Part shown: piece after piece, positions 35,060-47,027 of the stretch | Layout: every line of letters begins with the position of its first letter | How positions within the stretch are numbered: position 1 is the stretch's first letter | From: Sympetrum striolatum | Lineage: Eukaryota; Arthropoda; Insecta; Odonata; Libellulidae | Direction of reading: 5' to 3' | NCBI GenBank assembly: GCA_947579665.1 | Contig: OX388346.1 | Span: 88,166,615-88,230,614 of the forward strand | Length of the DNA stretch: 64,000 nucleotides | The notes under the pieces: model-generated | Database searches by the model: none | Told to the model about the DNA's origin: nothing | What the model saw: only the letters and a program-made list of their open reading frames with translations | Position numbers and translations under genes: made by a program

Positions 35060-35969
35060 AACCTATTTCATAAATACAATATCAAGGAAAATAGAATTTT
35101 GAATACCTGAGCTGAGCAATATAATTTAACTCAAAATTTTGAATTGATGAAACTTAAAAGGAATCGCAAGTCTCTTCAGACGCAAAATGTGGTAAAATTA
35201 GACCCAATGAAGCTTTAAATAAATAAGAATTATTAAAATTTCCGGAAAAATTGTCGAAGAGGACCGTTTGGGAAGAATTTTTTTCCTACTAGATTCAGCC
35301 CGATTTCGTTGAAATTTCATAAGATGATACGTTATACTCATCGACAATTTTACCAAATTTCCTGAGCAAAGTAGCTCCCAAACATCCCACTAGTGCTAAC
35401 GTAAAAGAAGCAAATCAGCGAACAAAAATACTTTCACTCGGACGTCATATTCAGCTAAAAACACAAGGTCAGGTGAGGTTGACTCTCATTCATGAGAACA
35501 TTGTAAATTGATCGCAACAACGATCATTCTCGCGAAAGGTTACGCAAGAAATAATACTACTGGAATGATATTCATCCCAACTCCCGAAATTCAATAAAAC
35601 CATTACTTGAAAAGCCACCGTGTAGTTCAACACAACTACTTAGGAAATTCAGGTTCGCAAACAAATGAGTGCATTGAGGTACGCACGTACGTGAAATACA
35701 ACACAAAAATACCTTTTAAATAACTTTTAGATAAATTTTTATATTATACCTAAATTACTCTTTCAAAGTAAGAATCAACTCGATGCCATTAAACTTTTAC
35801 AGCAATATTTGCTAATCTCATCAGTAGGTTGATACTTCATAACATATATCAGACCAAAGACGGTGCCGAAAAGGTAATAATCGAACTAATACTATTTTTA
35901 AATTCATAAATGGAATTTCTGAAGGTGTCAGCCATTTTCCCGCAGTCCTCAGTTGGATAAGCCAATCGC

Positions 35970-36280
35970 GTGAACCGATACTTTCGATCGTTTGGTGAGC
36001 GGGCATCAGGCCGTTCGATAGTAACGCTCGTTCACGATTCTCCGAGATGGCGCAATTACATCCGTGCGAGTTGTGAGAGTGAAACGAGTGATTGAAGTTC
36101 GATATCTATCTATTTGTCAGAAGTTGATTCCGGATTGAATATCGCGGTAAATTTGTAGTGAATACTAATACACTATAAAAGATAGTTAAAAAGAGGTACA
36201 GTTGCAATGTGAAAGATGGTTATAATGATAATATCGGTGGTCAAAATGAAACTAAGTGTCCATTTTGAAAATTGGGTGTA
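35970..36280 (+). promoter_or_regulatory. Promoter/5' UTR region of the BED-finger gene
   Basis: A CpG-richer patch in AT-rich surroundings holds four CGAT-containing sites: CCGATA (35975-35980), TCGATCG (35984-35990), TTCGATAG (36014-36021) and TCGATATC (36099-36106). They resemble the TCGATA core of the DRE bound by Drosophila DREF, although none is the full TATCGATA. No convincing TATA box. The exact start site cannot be placed. Confidence 0.45.
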
Positions 36281-36385
36281 ATGAAGAAAGATTTTGAAAA
36301 GGACTACAATTGTGCACCAGTAGGATGTGAAAGGTCTTTGAACATTTTGCATGAATATCTTTCGAATATAAGTGTGACATCGTAA
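36281..36385 (+). CDS. 34-codon upstream ORF overlapping the main start (TAATG)
   Basis: The ATG at 36281 opens a 34-codon frame starting MKKDFEKDYNCAPVGC. Its TAA (36383-36385) shares the A with the ATG of the BED-finger ORF at 36385. The arrangement is typical of uORFs that permit termination-reinitiation or reduce translation of the main ORF. It assumes both lie in the same exon, which is likely because no acceptor is evident between them. The peptide has no known function. Confidence 0.55.
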   Translation: MKKDFEKDYNCAPVGCERSLNILHEYLSNISVTS

Positions 36386-39300
36386 TGTTTGCTAGGATGT
36401 TGGAAGAAAAGCATACTTACACCTACAAAAAACTTGTTGTGCCTATGTCTATGCGCAGTATATACTGGCGATACTTCGGTTTTCCTGCAACAGACGAGGG
36501 TGATATTTTAACCAAAGTAAAAATCATATGTGTTTTATGTAAGACTCAAATTTCTTATAATAGAAATACTAGTAATCTTAGAATGCATTTGCAAAACAAA
36601 CATTCTCAAGAACTAGCAGAACTTGAGGCAAACGCCCCTCCTCGGCGGCCTCCACCTGATCCTAAAGAAAAACGAGCTCAAAAGAAAGCTCTGAAGACAA
36701 ATTCTTTTGAAGGTCCAACACATATTTATACCACGTCTGCAGATGGAACTGTTCAGATAGATGGTGACATTCAGTTTTTTACTACAGGAAGTCCGTCGTC
36801 TGTCAACTTAAACAATGTGCCAGGTATCGATAGTATGGGAAATCAAAACTTACGAGTTTTATTTAAATCCAACTCGCAGATGCCCGACCAGAACGTGGCA
36901 ATTATTTTGCCGGAGGAAAATATGAATTCTCAAAGTCAGAGCATGGTGGATGGAAAATCTGTGTCCGATGCTATCGTCGAGTTTGTTGTATTAGATCTTC
37001 AATTACCAGATGTAGTAGAAGGTCGTGGGTTTCAACGCTTGATAGCAACTCTGAAATCCCCATGTGAAATACCCAGCAAAAACAAACTTGAGGAAGAATT
37101 GATTCCTAAAGTTTATGATTCTTTCCGTGAAGTTGTCTACGCCAATGTTTGTGCTGCTAGTGAACTGGGTCTAAGCATTGAGGAGTGGACGTCTGCTAAT
37201 GGCCAAGCATATCTAACCCTGGCAGTACATTATCAAAATCAAGAACCAGAGCTAGAAAGAAAGGTGTTGAGTACTGTACAGTGCTCACCGAATATGGAGG
37301 CTGGAGGATGGTCTGCTACCTTCGATACCTTATTTCAAGAATGGGGTGTACAGTGCGAACGTGTCACAGCTGTGGTAGCTGCTACTTCTAGGGATGACAT
37401 TCTCATGGCATTAGAATCCAAAGGTCTGCCAATTGTGCCTTGTTTAGTTCACAGCCTTCAGGAAAGTGCGACAGCATGTTTCCAGCAGCCTTTTGTCGCT
37501 CCAGTGATCACTAAAGTTAGGGATGTCATCACTTTCATTCTGCAGGTAAAATTGATTATTTCCTTAACGATTAACCTTGTGAACTCAGAGGAAGCATTAA
37601 ATGTAATCTAATGCATGATGAATATGAGCCGAGGTGTTCTCGGAAAGGTGTGATAATGTCTATTAAAATAATTGAAATGTAATAATGGCATCGATCAAGA
37701 GGTATTCTCTTGTATTACTGTTTCTTTTGTAATAAAATTTCAACCAGTTTGTATTGAAATATTTGATTTCAAGGTTTAATTCTAATCTTTCTGATTAATT
37801 TCCATACATATGATTTTCTTCTAGAATGCTGAACTTGGAGGAGCCCTTCGAGTTCAAGAGCAGATGCATCAGTTGGAAGAAAGAGCTTTATTATTAGATT
37901 ATCCAAAAGCTTGGGCCAGCACTTATGTAATGCTGGAGAGATTTTTGGAGCGTGAGAAGATTCTCTCTAGTTTCTTTGCGGGTGAAGGTGATATTGAGAA
38001 TATTGTTGGCTTTCCACCAAATATAGCTCTCAGCCAAGAAGAGTGGGCAGTAGTCAAAGATGTGGTCATAGTTCTTGAACCTTTTAAAGTAAGATATAGG
38101 AACTTTACTAGTTTTTTTAGTTGAGCTCATGAAGATTAATTGCTGACACTACTTATCTGATAGAATCTATTATTTTCATCTGTAGTAGTATTTGTATCTG
38201 TTCAATTGTTTGCCTTCATTCAAATTTTCATTAGTTCTCTTTGATTCTGTTTAATGAAGAATTAAGATATTAAGAACCTCAGTGAATTTTATATTTAAAT
38301 AAATTATATCTTCATTGAAACATGTGGTATGTTAAAGAAGGTCATGTAAATATCTTGTATGAGTTTTTTGTGGTTGATTATATATTTTTATCAAAATCAA
38401 TGAAAATGTCATTCTTCGTCATTATTACTTTAAATGCCTTTTAGTTTTCATTTTTTAATCTATACTGCTATTATTTGCTGTATTTAGGAGAATATGAATG
38501 TCAATGTCTTTGCTGTCTTTAGGGGAATATACATGAAGAACCTCTTGTAATCACTTGGTTATTGATAAATACATTACTAATGATCTTACTTGAATTCAGC
38601 AAAGATATCAAGTCAATGTACATCAGATGAATTTTATTTATTATTAGCATTTTCGATGAAAAGTTCTTACTTCAGATGAAGTAGTAAATGTTTTAGTTTA
38701 TTACTGTTTTAATGACCTTTCATTTATGGTCAGCGTGAATCTTAGAAGTCAAATACAATATTCAAGGCTTGTTTACTCTTTGTTTTTTTTATTTTTTTAA
38801 ATAATTGAGCTAATATCTTAAATATATTTTGCAGGTGACAATCATGACGCTAAGTGAAGAGAAAACTCCCCTAATTTCATTACTTAAGCCACTATTGTGG
38901 CAGCTTGTGAGCACACACTTAAAGACAAAGGAAACTGACTCTCCAGTGGCATGTGAACTGAAAGAAGCCCTTTCCGAGTCCCTCTGCAACAGGTACAGCG
39001 ATCGTAGGGTAAGCCGACTTCTGCAGACAGCGACAACTCTTGACCCTCGGTTTAAACTGCTCCCATATGCCACTGAAGATGAGAAGGTGGCAGTTGAAGA
39101 GCACATCAAGGAAGTTCTTGTTCAGATTACAAATGAAGGAGAGGGTGGTAACCAAGAAGATGAACTAGATTCAAAGGTAAACATAATGATTGTTCGTTGG
39201 AGTTTGAGAACCTCTTACATTTTGATTTTTGTGATGTTTTTTTGTTTTACTCTTATTTTTTATTAAAATCTTTTATTACCTATTGAATTTCCTTCAAAAT

Positions 39301-42300
39301 GGCTTCAAGGCACTATTTATTAATTCAATTGAATACTTCCCGAATTAATTTCTTGTGTCAATATTCAAACTTACTCTTGATTGTTGATTTTATTTTTTTC
39401 TTCTATTACTATCCTAAACAGCTTGAATTTATTTTTGTTTAATTGATGCTCTTCAAACAACTCTAAAATAATTGATTTCCAAGATTTAAATAAAGGAAAT
39501 GTGAGACAAACAGCAAAATGTTGCCATAGCATAGGGAGCAACAGAGGAAAAGCACTCAGTAGTAGTATAGAAAGGTGTCAAAGTTTATTGTTAGCTTTTG
39601 CAGAGAGTTTGTGTTTTGAGATCATGCCATGTCCATATGATGATGATCATATCCACAGACAGTAAACAATTTATTCATCATCATATGATATCCTGCCCTG
39701 AAGCTTCAGTACACTATTCCCTCTAATTATGTGGCCCAACCAGTTAGCTTTTCTTATTCACCGTCACCATCCTTCTTTCTTCCTTCACTTTATCCAGGAT
39801 CTCCTCGTTCCATATCCATCCATCTCGCCTTCTCCACACCCACATTTCAAATGCCTCATTTCTTTCCCACTTCCTTAACGTCCATGCCTCACATCCATAC
39901 ATTGCTATGCTCCATACATAGCACTTTGCCAACCTTTTTCTCAGCCCCAGATCTAGATTCTTACAGCATAATAAGTTTCTCTTTTGGCTGAAGGCCTCTT
40001 TTGCCATTCTTGCTTTTATTTCTTCCTTACTTCTCCGATCATCACTTATCAAGGTTCCTAAGTATCTATAGCTTTTTACTTTTTCTAATATGCCTTCTTT
40101 TATTTCCACATTTGTTTGCTCTTCGAAGTTCACTTGCATCACCTTTGTCTTTTTTACGTTTATTTTCATCCTTTATTCTTTCATTCCTTCTTCCAGATCC
40201 TTTATCAGCCTATTAGCAGTGCTTGCATGTTATCAGCCAAGATTACTATATCATCTGCAAATCTTATATTTCTTATCCTCCTCCCTCCAATAGTAACTCC
40301 TTCCCATCAAATACTTTCTGGATCATTTCTTCAAGGTATATATTAAACAACGTAGGTGAGAGACAGCATTCCTGCCTTACTCCTCTACCAAGATCCACCC
40401 ATTTTGTCATATCCTCATTTATTTGTAAAGTGGCTTTTTGTTTCGTATACAGTTGTCTAATAAGTTTTCTTTCCTTCCATAATAACCCTTTTTTCTTTAG
40501 AATTTCCAACATTTTCTCCCATCTGATCTGATCAAAAGCCTTTTCCAAATCAATGAAACACAGAGCTATTCCTTTTCCTCCTCTCTTTTATTTTTCCTGA
40601 TAATGTACGTTTTCCTTGTTTTTCTATTTTGTTTTTATGTTACTTTGTATATTGCTATCTCTGTTTAAATGTTAACTGATTCTTATTTATGTATCGCATG
40701 TAAGTACTTATTAGTAGTGTATTTATTTATTTTTGAATGTTTTTCTCTTCTCTTATCTTTTAGCTATTACTATCGGTAGGTTTGCGCTGGTTTTTCACAC
40801 CCCCCTTCCTTGCGGGTGTTTTCCTGCAGCAGATTTTTTTTTCCTAAGAATCTCTTAGGTTTTTATATCCACAATTCTTCTAATTTTTTCTTCTTCTAAT
40901 TTCATAATTAATGATGATGGGTTAGATGGAAGAAGAGACTTTTAGTCTCAATCTTGCCCAAATAAAGACGATTTATTATTATTATTATTATATACCTTTC
41001 TCCAATCATTCTTAGCAAGCCAATGGCATCCCTACAATTTATTACCAAGGTATAAATTTTAACATCCCTCACAGAAATAAATTAATTCTTATACCTAAAA
41101 TGGTTTTTATTGTTTTGAACTAATGAGTTGCATCTTTTGATGTTTACGTTAAACTGTGTCATACTTCTTTTTGAGTTGAGGTAGAAACATCATCACATCA
41201 ACGATGCTCCAGCCTCAAATTGCATTGGAAACTTGAAAAGTGAAGATGATGTTTACAGTGTAAAATTAATTACTTTTTCTGACTCATACCAACAATTTAG
41301 CAAAATTAAGGCTAATGCTGGGCATGCTATAGGAGAGGCACTAGAGCCATTAACTTTGCCCATTCACTCATCCCAATGCCTCCATTTATGTAAAACATTG
41401 TGTGAAAACATGAAATTCATGCCTGTCATGTTCAAATTAAAGTAGAGAAACTAATAGAGTGACTTAAAGATGAGAGTTAACAAATTTACCATGTATGCCG
41501 GCGTATAAGTTGACCTTTGAAGCCTAAAATATCTCTCAAAAACCAGGGGTCGACTGATATACCCAACATAAAATTTAACCTTTACCACGGAGGGGTAAAT
41601 AAGTGAAACTGCATGCTTCACACTTGTTGTACACAAGCTCTCACAACTCACCACAATTATTTCTTACTGAAACCAATTTTTGGCAAGTCTAATTAACTTA
41701 GATATCATATAAAACAAATTTCATTACAAAATACAATTGTGGCCGAAAGTAAAAATATAAAGCCCTGCAAATTAATTATCGGCGAGCCAATGGTGCCACC
41801 AACAACCATCCTACTACCAATATCATCATACAGACAAATTTCTCTTTGAAATCAATGTGAGAAGGCATGACACGGTAAACAGCCATAATAATCAAATATT
41901 TTTTTTTGTTTAACAGTTCTCTTTACTTAACATGATGAAGATGAGGAATTTTTAGGGTTTTAAAATTACCACATAAGAGTTATGACATATTATGTTATTA
42001 TGGCATAATAAAAGAGTTGAATTAATACACCATTTTCATATCTTTAAAATAAATTTGACGCATATTTATTCTTCGCAAATTATATTAATTTCTTCACATG
42101 TACTTTTATTTTACAAAAATTTAATATATATTCTGATGTTTTCTTTTTACAAATGAAGATCAATAAGTACATCATGGTTTGTTTTTGTTTATATAATTGT
42201 AATGATTTGACTTAGAGTTAGGAGATGGAAGTTGTTTTAGCAGTGTCGTAATTTGATATTACCACCCTATATTACCATTATTTCTATGATTAATTTTTAA

Positions 42301-44033
42301 TACCATTGTATTTCTGTTTTGTAACACATTTTTATTTGTGTAGCCTGAGTGATACTAACGAAAGAAACTTGTGTAATAGTTAAGCAGAGGCGAGAAGTTG
42401 ACATGTCACCTGAAAGAAACAATTCTAGTGCCTTAATCTTATGGGGTAAATATTCCTTAAGCTATTGTATATTTATGGATACCGTAGTTTTTCTTCCCAT
42501 AAAATAGAGGTGGGGAATTGATGTTGCCTTATTTATTTGGGTTGACTTATATGCTGAACATAGGCTAAAACCTGAAATTCACCTAAACATTTAGGGGTCC
42601 ACTTATACGCTGTTATACGTGGTAATAATGAATAGCAATTTAACATTACACTTAAAACCTCATTTCTTGCTTCAAGAGGAAGAAACCCAAATCTTCACTT
42701 TAAATCCTGCACATAAGTTATGCACACTGCTAGTGATATAGGAGCCAAATGAATGGGGAAATAAGTTCAACTCACTCTTTGACAAAAAGGACAGGTGGGT
42801 CAAATTAATCTCTATCCTACAGGTAATTTGAGAAGAGTTTCATTACACAAAGTCAAGCTGTAACACGCCCATTATAACACCATCAAGTTAACTTACGTCA
42901 GTAAGTTTTATTCAGGAACTACCAGTTTCGGTATATCACCATCATCAGGTTCAAACAAAACTGAATCCTCAAACCGCCAAGGCTTACATTGTAATTTGGG
43001 TGATGACAGATAAAAATACAATGTAGTAGAGTTGGAAATAGGCATACATGCAATGACAACCAATCAGGAGTGGGAGGGGAAAGTTTACAAGTTTTTAATC
43101 TGCCCTCTCCCCCATCCTTAAGTCACTTTCCCCTCCCCCTCCTGATTGGTTGTCATTGTATGTATGCCTATTTCCAACTCTACTACATTGTATTTTTATC
43201 TGTCATCGCCCAAATTACAATGTAAGCCTCGGCTGTTTGAGGATTCAGTTTTGTTTGAATCTGATGATGGTAATATACCGAAACCAGTAGTTCCTGAATA
43301 AAGACCTTTGTGGAAAAGTAGAAATCTATTTTCTATTATGTCTTTCCACAACATCTCGGCCAAATCGATAGATTATAAAGTAATCATTATTTACCTGACT
43401 TAATTCATGAACTAATAATAATAAAAAATCAAGAGATCATTGTGGCAAAGGTAAATAGGAGCCAATCCTTTTTTTATTAGCTTTTCCTGATATCTTTACT
43501 GAATTTTCTTATCATAAATTTGTCTTTTATATGTATCTTAAACTATTTCAGATTTCATTAATAAATAGGCATTTATAGTATTGGTAATAAATGTTTATTT
43601 GATTCCTTTTTAGGTTAGGATCATAATTGGAGAAGTAGGAGCTGGGGGGAAAACGGTTGAGGTAAGCACCTGTGATGAACCCTCTAAAAGCAAGAAGAGT
43701 CGGCTTTCGGGAATGGAGCTCTTGCTGGGAGATCTGTGCACTTTAAGGAGCGAGAAACCAGCTGAAGAGAGGGCGGAGTTAGAACTGGTACAGTACCAGT
43801 CGGAATCGCCAGCTCCACTTGATCATTGTCCACTGGTTTGGTGGGCTACAGAGGCAGCAAAATGCCCTAGATTAGCACGCGTTGCTCGTCGTCATGGCTG
43901 TGTACCTGCTTGTGTGGTCCCTCCTCAGAGAATACCTTTGGAAGCTCAGGTTCTCTTCGATGTGCGTCGAGCTGCACTTTCCCCAAACATAGTTGACAAA
44001 CTTCTTTTTCTGAACGCTAACCATAACGTATGA
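36385..44033 (+). CDS. BED zinc-finger, hAT-derived nuclear protein (ZBED1/DREF-like)
   Basis: Four exons, all phase 0: 36385-37545, 37825-38088, 38835-39176 and 43614-44033, giving 728 residues. The BED finger spans about residues 24-76 (IYWRYFGFPATDE, then C49-x2-C52 ... H68-x4-H73). The transposase-like body follows, with EEWTS, CLVHSLQ, WASTYVMLERFLE and LDPRFKLLPY. The C-terminal hAT dimerisation region reads PLVWWATEAAKCPRLARVAR ... LSPNIVDKLLFLN. Active-site neighbourhoods are altered: the family TDGWTS reads IEEWTS and TDNA reads AATS. With introns cutting the ORF and no terminal repeats, this indicates a domesticated DNA-binding protein rather than a transposon. Length matches DREF/ZBED1 (about 700 residues), whose members regulate proliferation and ribosomal genes. 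Orthology to DREF specifically is unproven. The ATG is the first after an in-frame TGA at 36352. Confidence 0.92.
39720..40590 (-). pseudogene. LINE reverse-transcriptase fragment in the BED-gene intron
   Basis: From about 40590 downward the minus strand reads ALCFIDLEKAFDQIRWEKM, then GVRQECCLSPTLFNIYLEEM, RT motifs around the palm. After a frameshift it reads IRFADDIVILADNMQ, the catalytic FADD box. After two stops it continues KINVKKTKVMQV ... YRYLGTLISDD ... VWSIAMYGCEAWTLRK ... FEMWVWRRRDGW. This is the middle of an 'endonuclease-reverse transcriptase' type LINE, possibly the family of the remnant at 16000-16690. Frameshifts and stops show it is dead. Confidence 0.9.
40930..40991 (+). 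repeat. Retroelement 3' end with (ATT)n tail
   Basis: CTTTTAGTCTCAATCTTGCC, then CAAATAAAGACG and an ATT array, similar in layout to 35043-35059. Probably the 3' end of a plus-oriented LINE or SINE whose body would lie in 40590-40930. Confidence 0.55.
41489..42622. mobile_element. 1.13-kb TIR transposon at a TA site (mariner/Tigger-like)
   Basis: The left end is CCATGTATGCCGGCGTATAA and the right end, inverted, is CCACGTATAACAGCGTATAA; GT(T/G)GACC follows in both. TA lies at 41487-41488 and 42623-42624. Subterminal copies of the same theme (TAAGTTGACC, GGTCGACTGATATAC, GTTGACTTATATGC) occur on both sides. No transposase frame. It sits in the third intron of the BED-finger gene. Confidence 0.8.
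42916..42952 (-). ncRNA. Hammerhead ribozyme motif, left arm of PLE palindrome
   Basis: The minus strand reads GAAC / CTGATGA / TGGTGATATACC / GAAA / CTGG / TA / GTTC. The core is intact, stem I is perfect, stem II has one G-T wobble, and the CTGG stem III can self-pair only with wobbles. Confidence 0.68.
43257..43293 (+). ncRNA. Hammerhead ribozyme motif, right arm of PLE palindrome
   Basis: The plus strand reads GAAT / CTGATGA / TGGTAATATACC / GAAA / CCAG / TA / GTTC. The core and stem II are intact. Stem I has one wobble, and stem III (CCAG) is no longer self-complementary, so activity is doubtful. Confidence 0.6.
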
Positions 44034-44483
44034 TCTCATTGGTCTTGCGAGTCTGTGAGACGAATGTTGGTAGAATTCAGTCTAATTGTGATCTCATGCG
44101 ATAGTGCATGTGATTTCACTGGCTGGCTGATCATAGTTCAGAACCTTTCTCAATATTGCTGTTGTTACTTCTTTATCTCCCAGTTTAACATATTGTTGTG
44201 ACTGATGCTGTAATTAAGAGAAATTATGAACACACGAATGCAGTTATTTAAAAATATGCACTATAATTATTTAGATTACCTCTTTTGTACCTGTTAAATA
44301 AGGTGAATGTTTGATAGAACTTGATGTTATTTAATTGAAACTAATACTTGAAAATCTCATATCTCAGTTTTGGATAATTTGTGATGTTGGCAATATTTGT
44401 TTTCATGATTGTTTATTTCTTTAATTTTCACAAATGTATAAAGCTGACACTGTAAAAGGAAACTTTTAATTTATATATACCAG

Positions 44484-44489
44484 AATAAA
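44484..44489 (+). terminator. Candidate poly(A) signal of the BED-finger gene
   Basis: AATAAA in CCAGAATAAAGTTT, 450 bp after the stop codon at 44033. Confidence 0.55.
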
Positions 44490-46941
44490 GTTTATACACG
44501 CATCCTGAGTTTCAAAACTTGCTGAACAATCAGGTCCATCGATCCAATAAATTCAACTATCGAATAAATTTAAATGGTCTGTGAAATGAGAGTCAAAATG
44601 CAAAGAGGGTAAAACTTGAGGGATTCCGTACTGGAGGTTATTATCGCAAGGAAGAGGGTAATGAGTGAGGCTGCAGTAGAAAGTATGATTTCTCAATTTT
44701 ACGGTGATGCCGAATAATAGAACAGAAATAATACATGGAGAAGGTTAACTAATCTGGTTATCAGAAGATATCTATGATATGAATGTTTCTCATGTATGCC
44801 CTGAGTAGGAGTCAGCAACAAAAATATATTTCAAATAAAATCCTTGGGATACTTCAAATAATTTGAGAGGTCACATTCGTTACTCCAAAATAGATAACTT
44901 CTATTTTATGATTCTGAAGGTTTTAATGTATTTGATACTCCATGCTAAGATTTTTGTTAGTCCATGAATGTGCTTCAAAGATTAGTTTTTCCCTTGCAAA
45001 TCACCATTATCCCTACTGAGAGTAAAGATTAAGCTCAAGAGTTTGTTACACTAAAATAATTGCTTGCCTAATTTGGTAGAACCCAAAGGAAAAGTAAGTC
45101 TGCTATGTATCTTACTGTACTCCTTCCGAGTAGATTTTTGTCCAGGAAACTTAAACTTCAACAGAATTATAAATTAATTAGTAACAGAAAAATCTGAAGC
45201 CATGGGTGAAAGATGTAATAGCCATCAAAGTATATTGAAATTTTTGTTTAAGCGCTTAATTGCTTTGGACTAATTTATTGGCTTAACTGTAAGGATATTT
45301 TGTGGATTCATTTTGTCCCACTCATTGTCTATGGCCTAGCCAACATCAATGCCTTTGAACCATTGACAAAAATGACTTTCCTGTTCAGAATGTGACCCCT
45401 CGAGTAATTTAAGCTTCTTATTTGAAATATTTTTGTTCAAGTGGTTACAGTACAACTAGATTTGAAATCAATTTCAGGATGAATCAGTGCTACATGCAAT
45501 CAGACTGCATAAATCAGGATGCTGCAGAAAATCTTTTGTTTATCTATAGAAAGGGTTTCCATGATGCATATGTTTGTTCTAACTTCAATGCAGCTATGAG
45601 TAAATGACAAAATCCTGCTTGCCTTGCATCCTTTTTCAACATTTATCCTTCACTCCTATTCTGGTTTCCTTGCTAACTCACTAGATATCAGGTCTTATGT
45701 TTCAAGTGTAAATTCAACATATTTGACAGCTTACAGTTATGATTTTTCTTGGATAACAAGGCCAAAATTTGCAATTCTATGTAGCACCCTGAGGTGTGCA
45801 AATTGAAAGTTTCCTGTTACATTCTGGATTTATTATGTACCACCGCAAGGCCAGTACTTAATTATGCTCATGAAAATGAAAAGTTTTGGTCATAAAATGA
45901 TGTTCTTTAATATGCAAGAGATGATTTTATTATTTTTTATTATTCTTTCTGTATGATTACACTAATTTTGTTTATCCCAAAATCATTCTTTTTTGTGGCT
46001 TTCATCAATAATATGGTTTGCCAAATAATTTTTTTTTCCTGGAAAGTTACGCATCTACGTGGAATAAATGTTGAATTAAAACAAAAATACTGCATTTCTA
46101 TCCAATATTTTAAAGTATTAGTCTTTTTAGGTGGAATGGAAGACATTTCAAGACATTCATTTTTTACTTCATCTTAACATTCAAAATCTAAACTTGTTAA
46201 ATACACCGAATTCTAACCAATTCTAACGGTGTATCAAGCAAACCGGTTTTCAGTTCGGGCATTTTTATCCTTACTACATTTCCTAAAAGTTTCTTTCTGT
46301 GTGATTAGGTCAAAGAGTTTCAATATCCTCATATAATAATCGAAATGTATACAAAGCACTAATTTCATAAACCAAACTAAGCTGTTCCATATAGCTAAGA
46401 TTGGAAAATATTCATGACTTAATATATGCCATGTCTTAGGACAGTCCTAATCCATGAGTTGGTTTTTAAACTGCACTCCAAGTTTAAAGCTAGATTAATT
46501 AACTATCATTAAAGCAGTGGGAACTGAATATTTGGAGCAATGGACAACTGAACAAACTTGTGGGCCATGAGAAATATTTAAGAAATATGAGTTACTCATT
46601 CCCATATTATTGCTGTTGTTAATCTACAAGAAACTAAACATTTCCAAAGAGCAATTAGTATCTCAATGATAAGATATTGGTGTTGATAATTACATATATT
46701 TGAATGGAACTTGAAAGAAGCATGTGTTAAGTTCAATATTAAATGATGATTTTTTCAAAAAAATAGTTCATCCGCTGTTTTTGTAAGTAACATTTATGTC
46801 ATGTTTTAACCAAATTCAATCGTATTGAAGCTTAATTATTACATAAAAATCATGCTGATTTGTCTGTATTGATTAATTCATCTTGAAAGATCATAAATAA
46901 ACACAAACCCTTATTACTCATTTGACATACCTGGATAAGGA
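44490..46941. other. Intergenic, nothing recognised
   Basis: Between the BED-finger 3' UTR and the TMEM138 3' end. The reading frames are short and unconvincing, and no repeat was identified. Confidence 0.55.
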
Positions 46942-46947
46942 TTTATT
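46942..46947 (-). terminator. Candidate poly(A) signal of TMEM138
   Basis: TTTATT on the plus strand (AATAAA on minus), about 80 bp downstream of the TMEM138 stop. Confidence 0.6.
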
Positions 46948-47027
46948 CAAAAAAAGGAGATATTATTACTCTAATCTCTGGCGTGATTAACCATTCCCAT
47001 TAAGAGTAATCTGATTACTTTAATGTG

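Larger units (their letters stand above)
27404..35949. other. Gene-poor interval between opsin and BED-finger gene
   Basis: No coding exon is supported over 8.5 kb. It holds a dispersed repeat B copy (29244-29390), a tRNA-derived SINE (33010-33220), repeat B copy 3 (34311-34452) and an (ATT)n tail (35043-35059) that may end a retroelement. The rest is unstructured AT-rich sequence. Confidence 0.55.
42900..43390. mobile_element. Penelope-like 3' ends fused as a ~400-bp palindrome
   Basis: 42905-43095 and 43115-43305 are inverted copies about 95% alike by eye. They share TTCAGGAACTACCAGTTTCG, CTGAATCCTCAAAC, TTACATTGTAATTTGGGTGA and CAATGACAACCAATCAGGAG. Each arm carries a hammerhead motif and the CTGAATAAA tail. 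The right side continues into GACCTTTGTGGAAAAGTAGA and TCTTTCCACAACATCTCGGC, matching the PLE at 2040-2745. No coding sequence remains. Confidence 0.85.

Noticed and set aside
35821..36006. Minus-strand 61-codon frame starting next to the BED-gene promoter
   Set aside because: It would be a divergent gene, but there is no motif, splice context or homology that I can recognise.
39731..40531. Several plus-strand Ser/Phe/Leu-rich frames
   Set aside because: They are antisense to the recognisable LINE reverse transcriptase and have only low-complexity composition.
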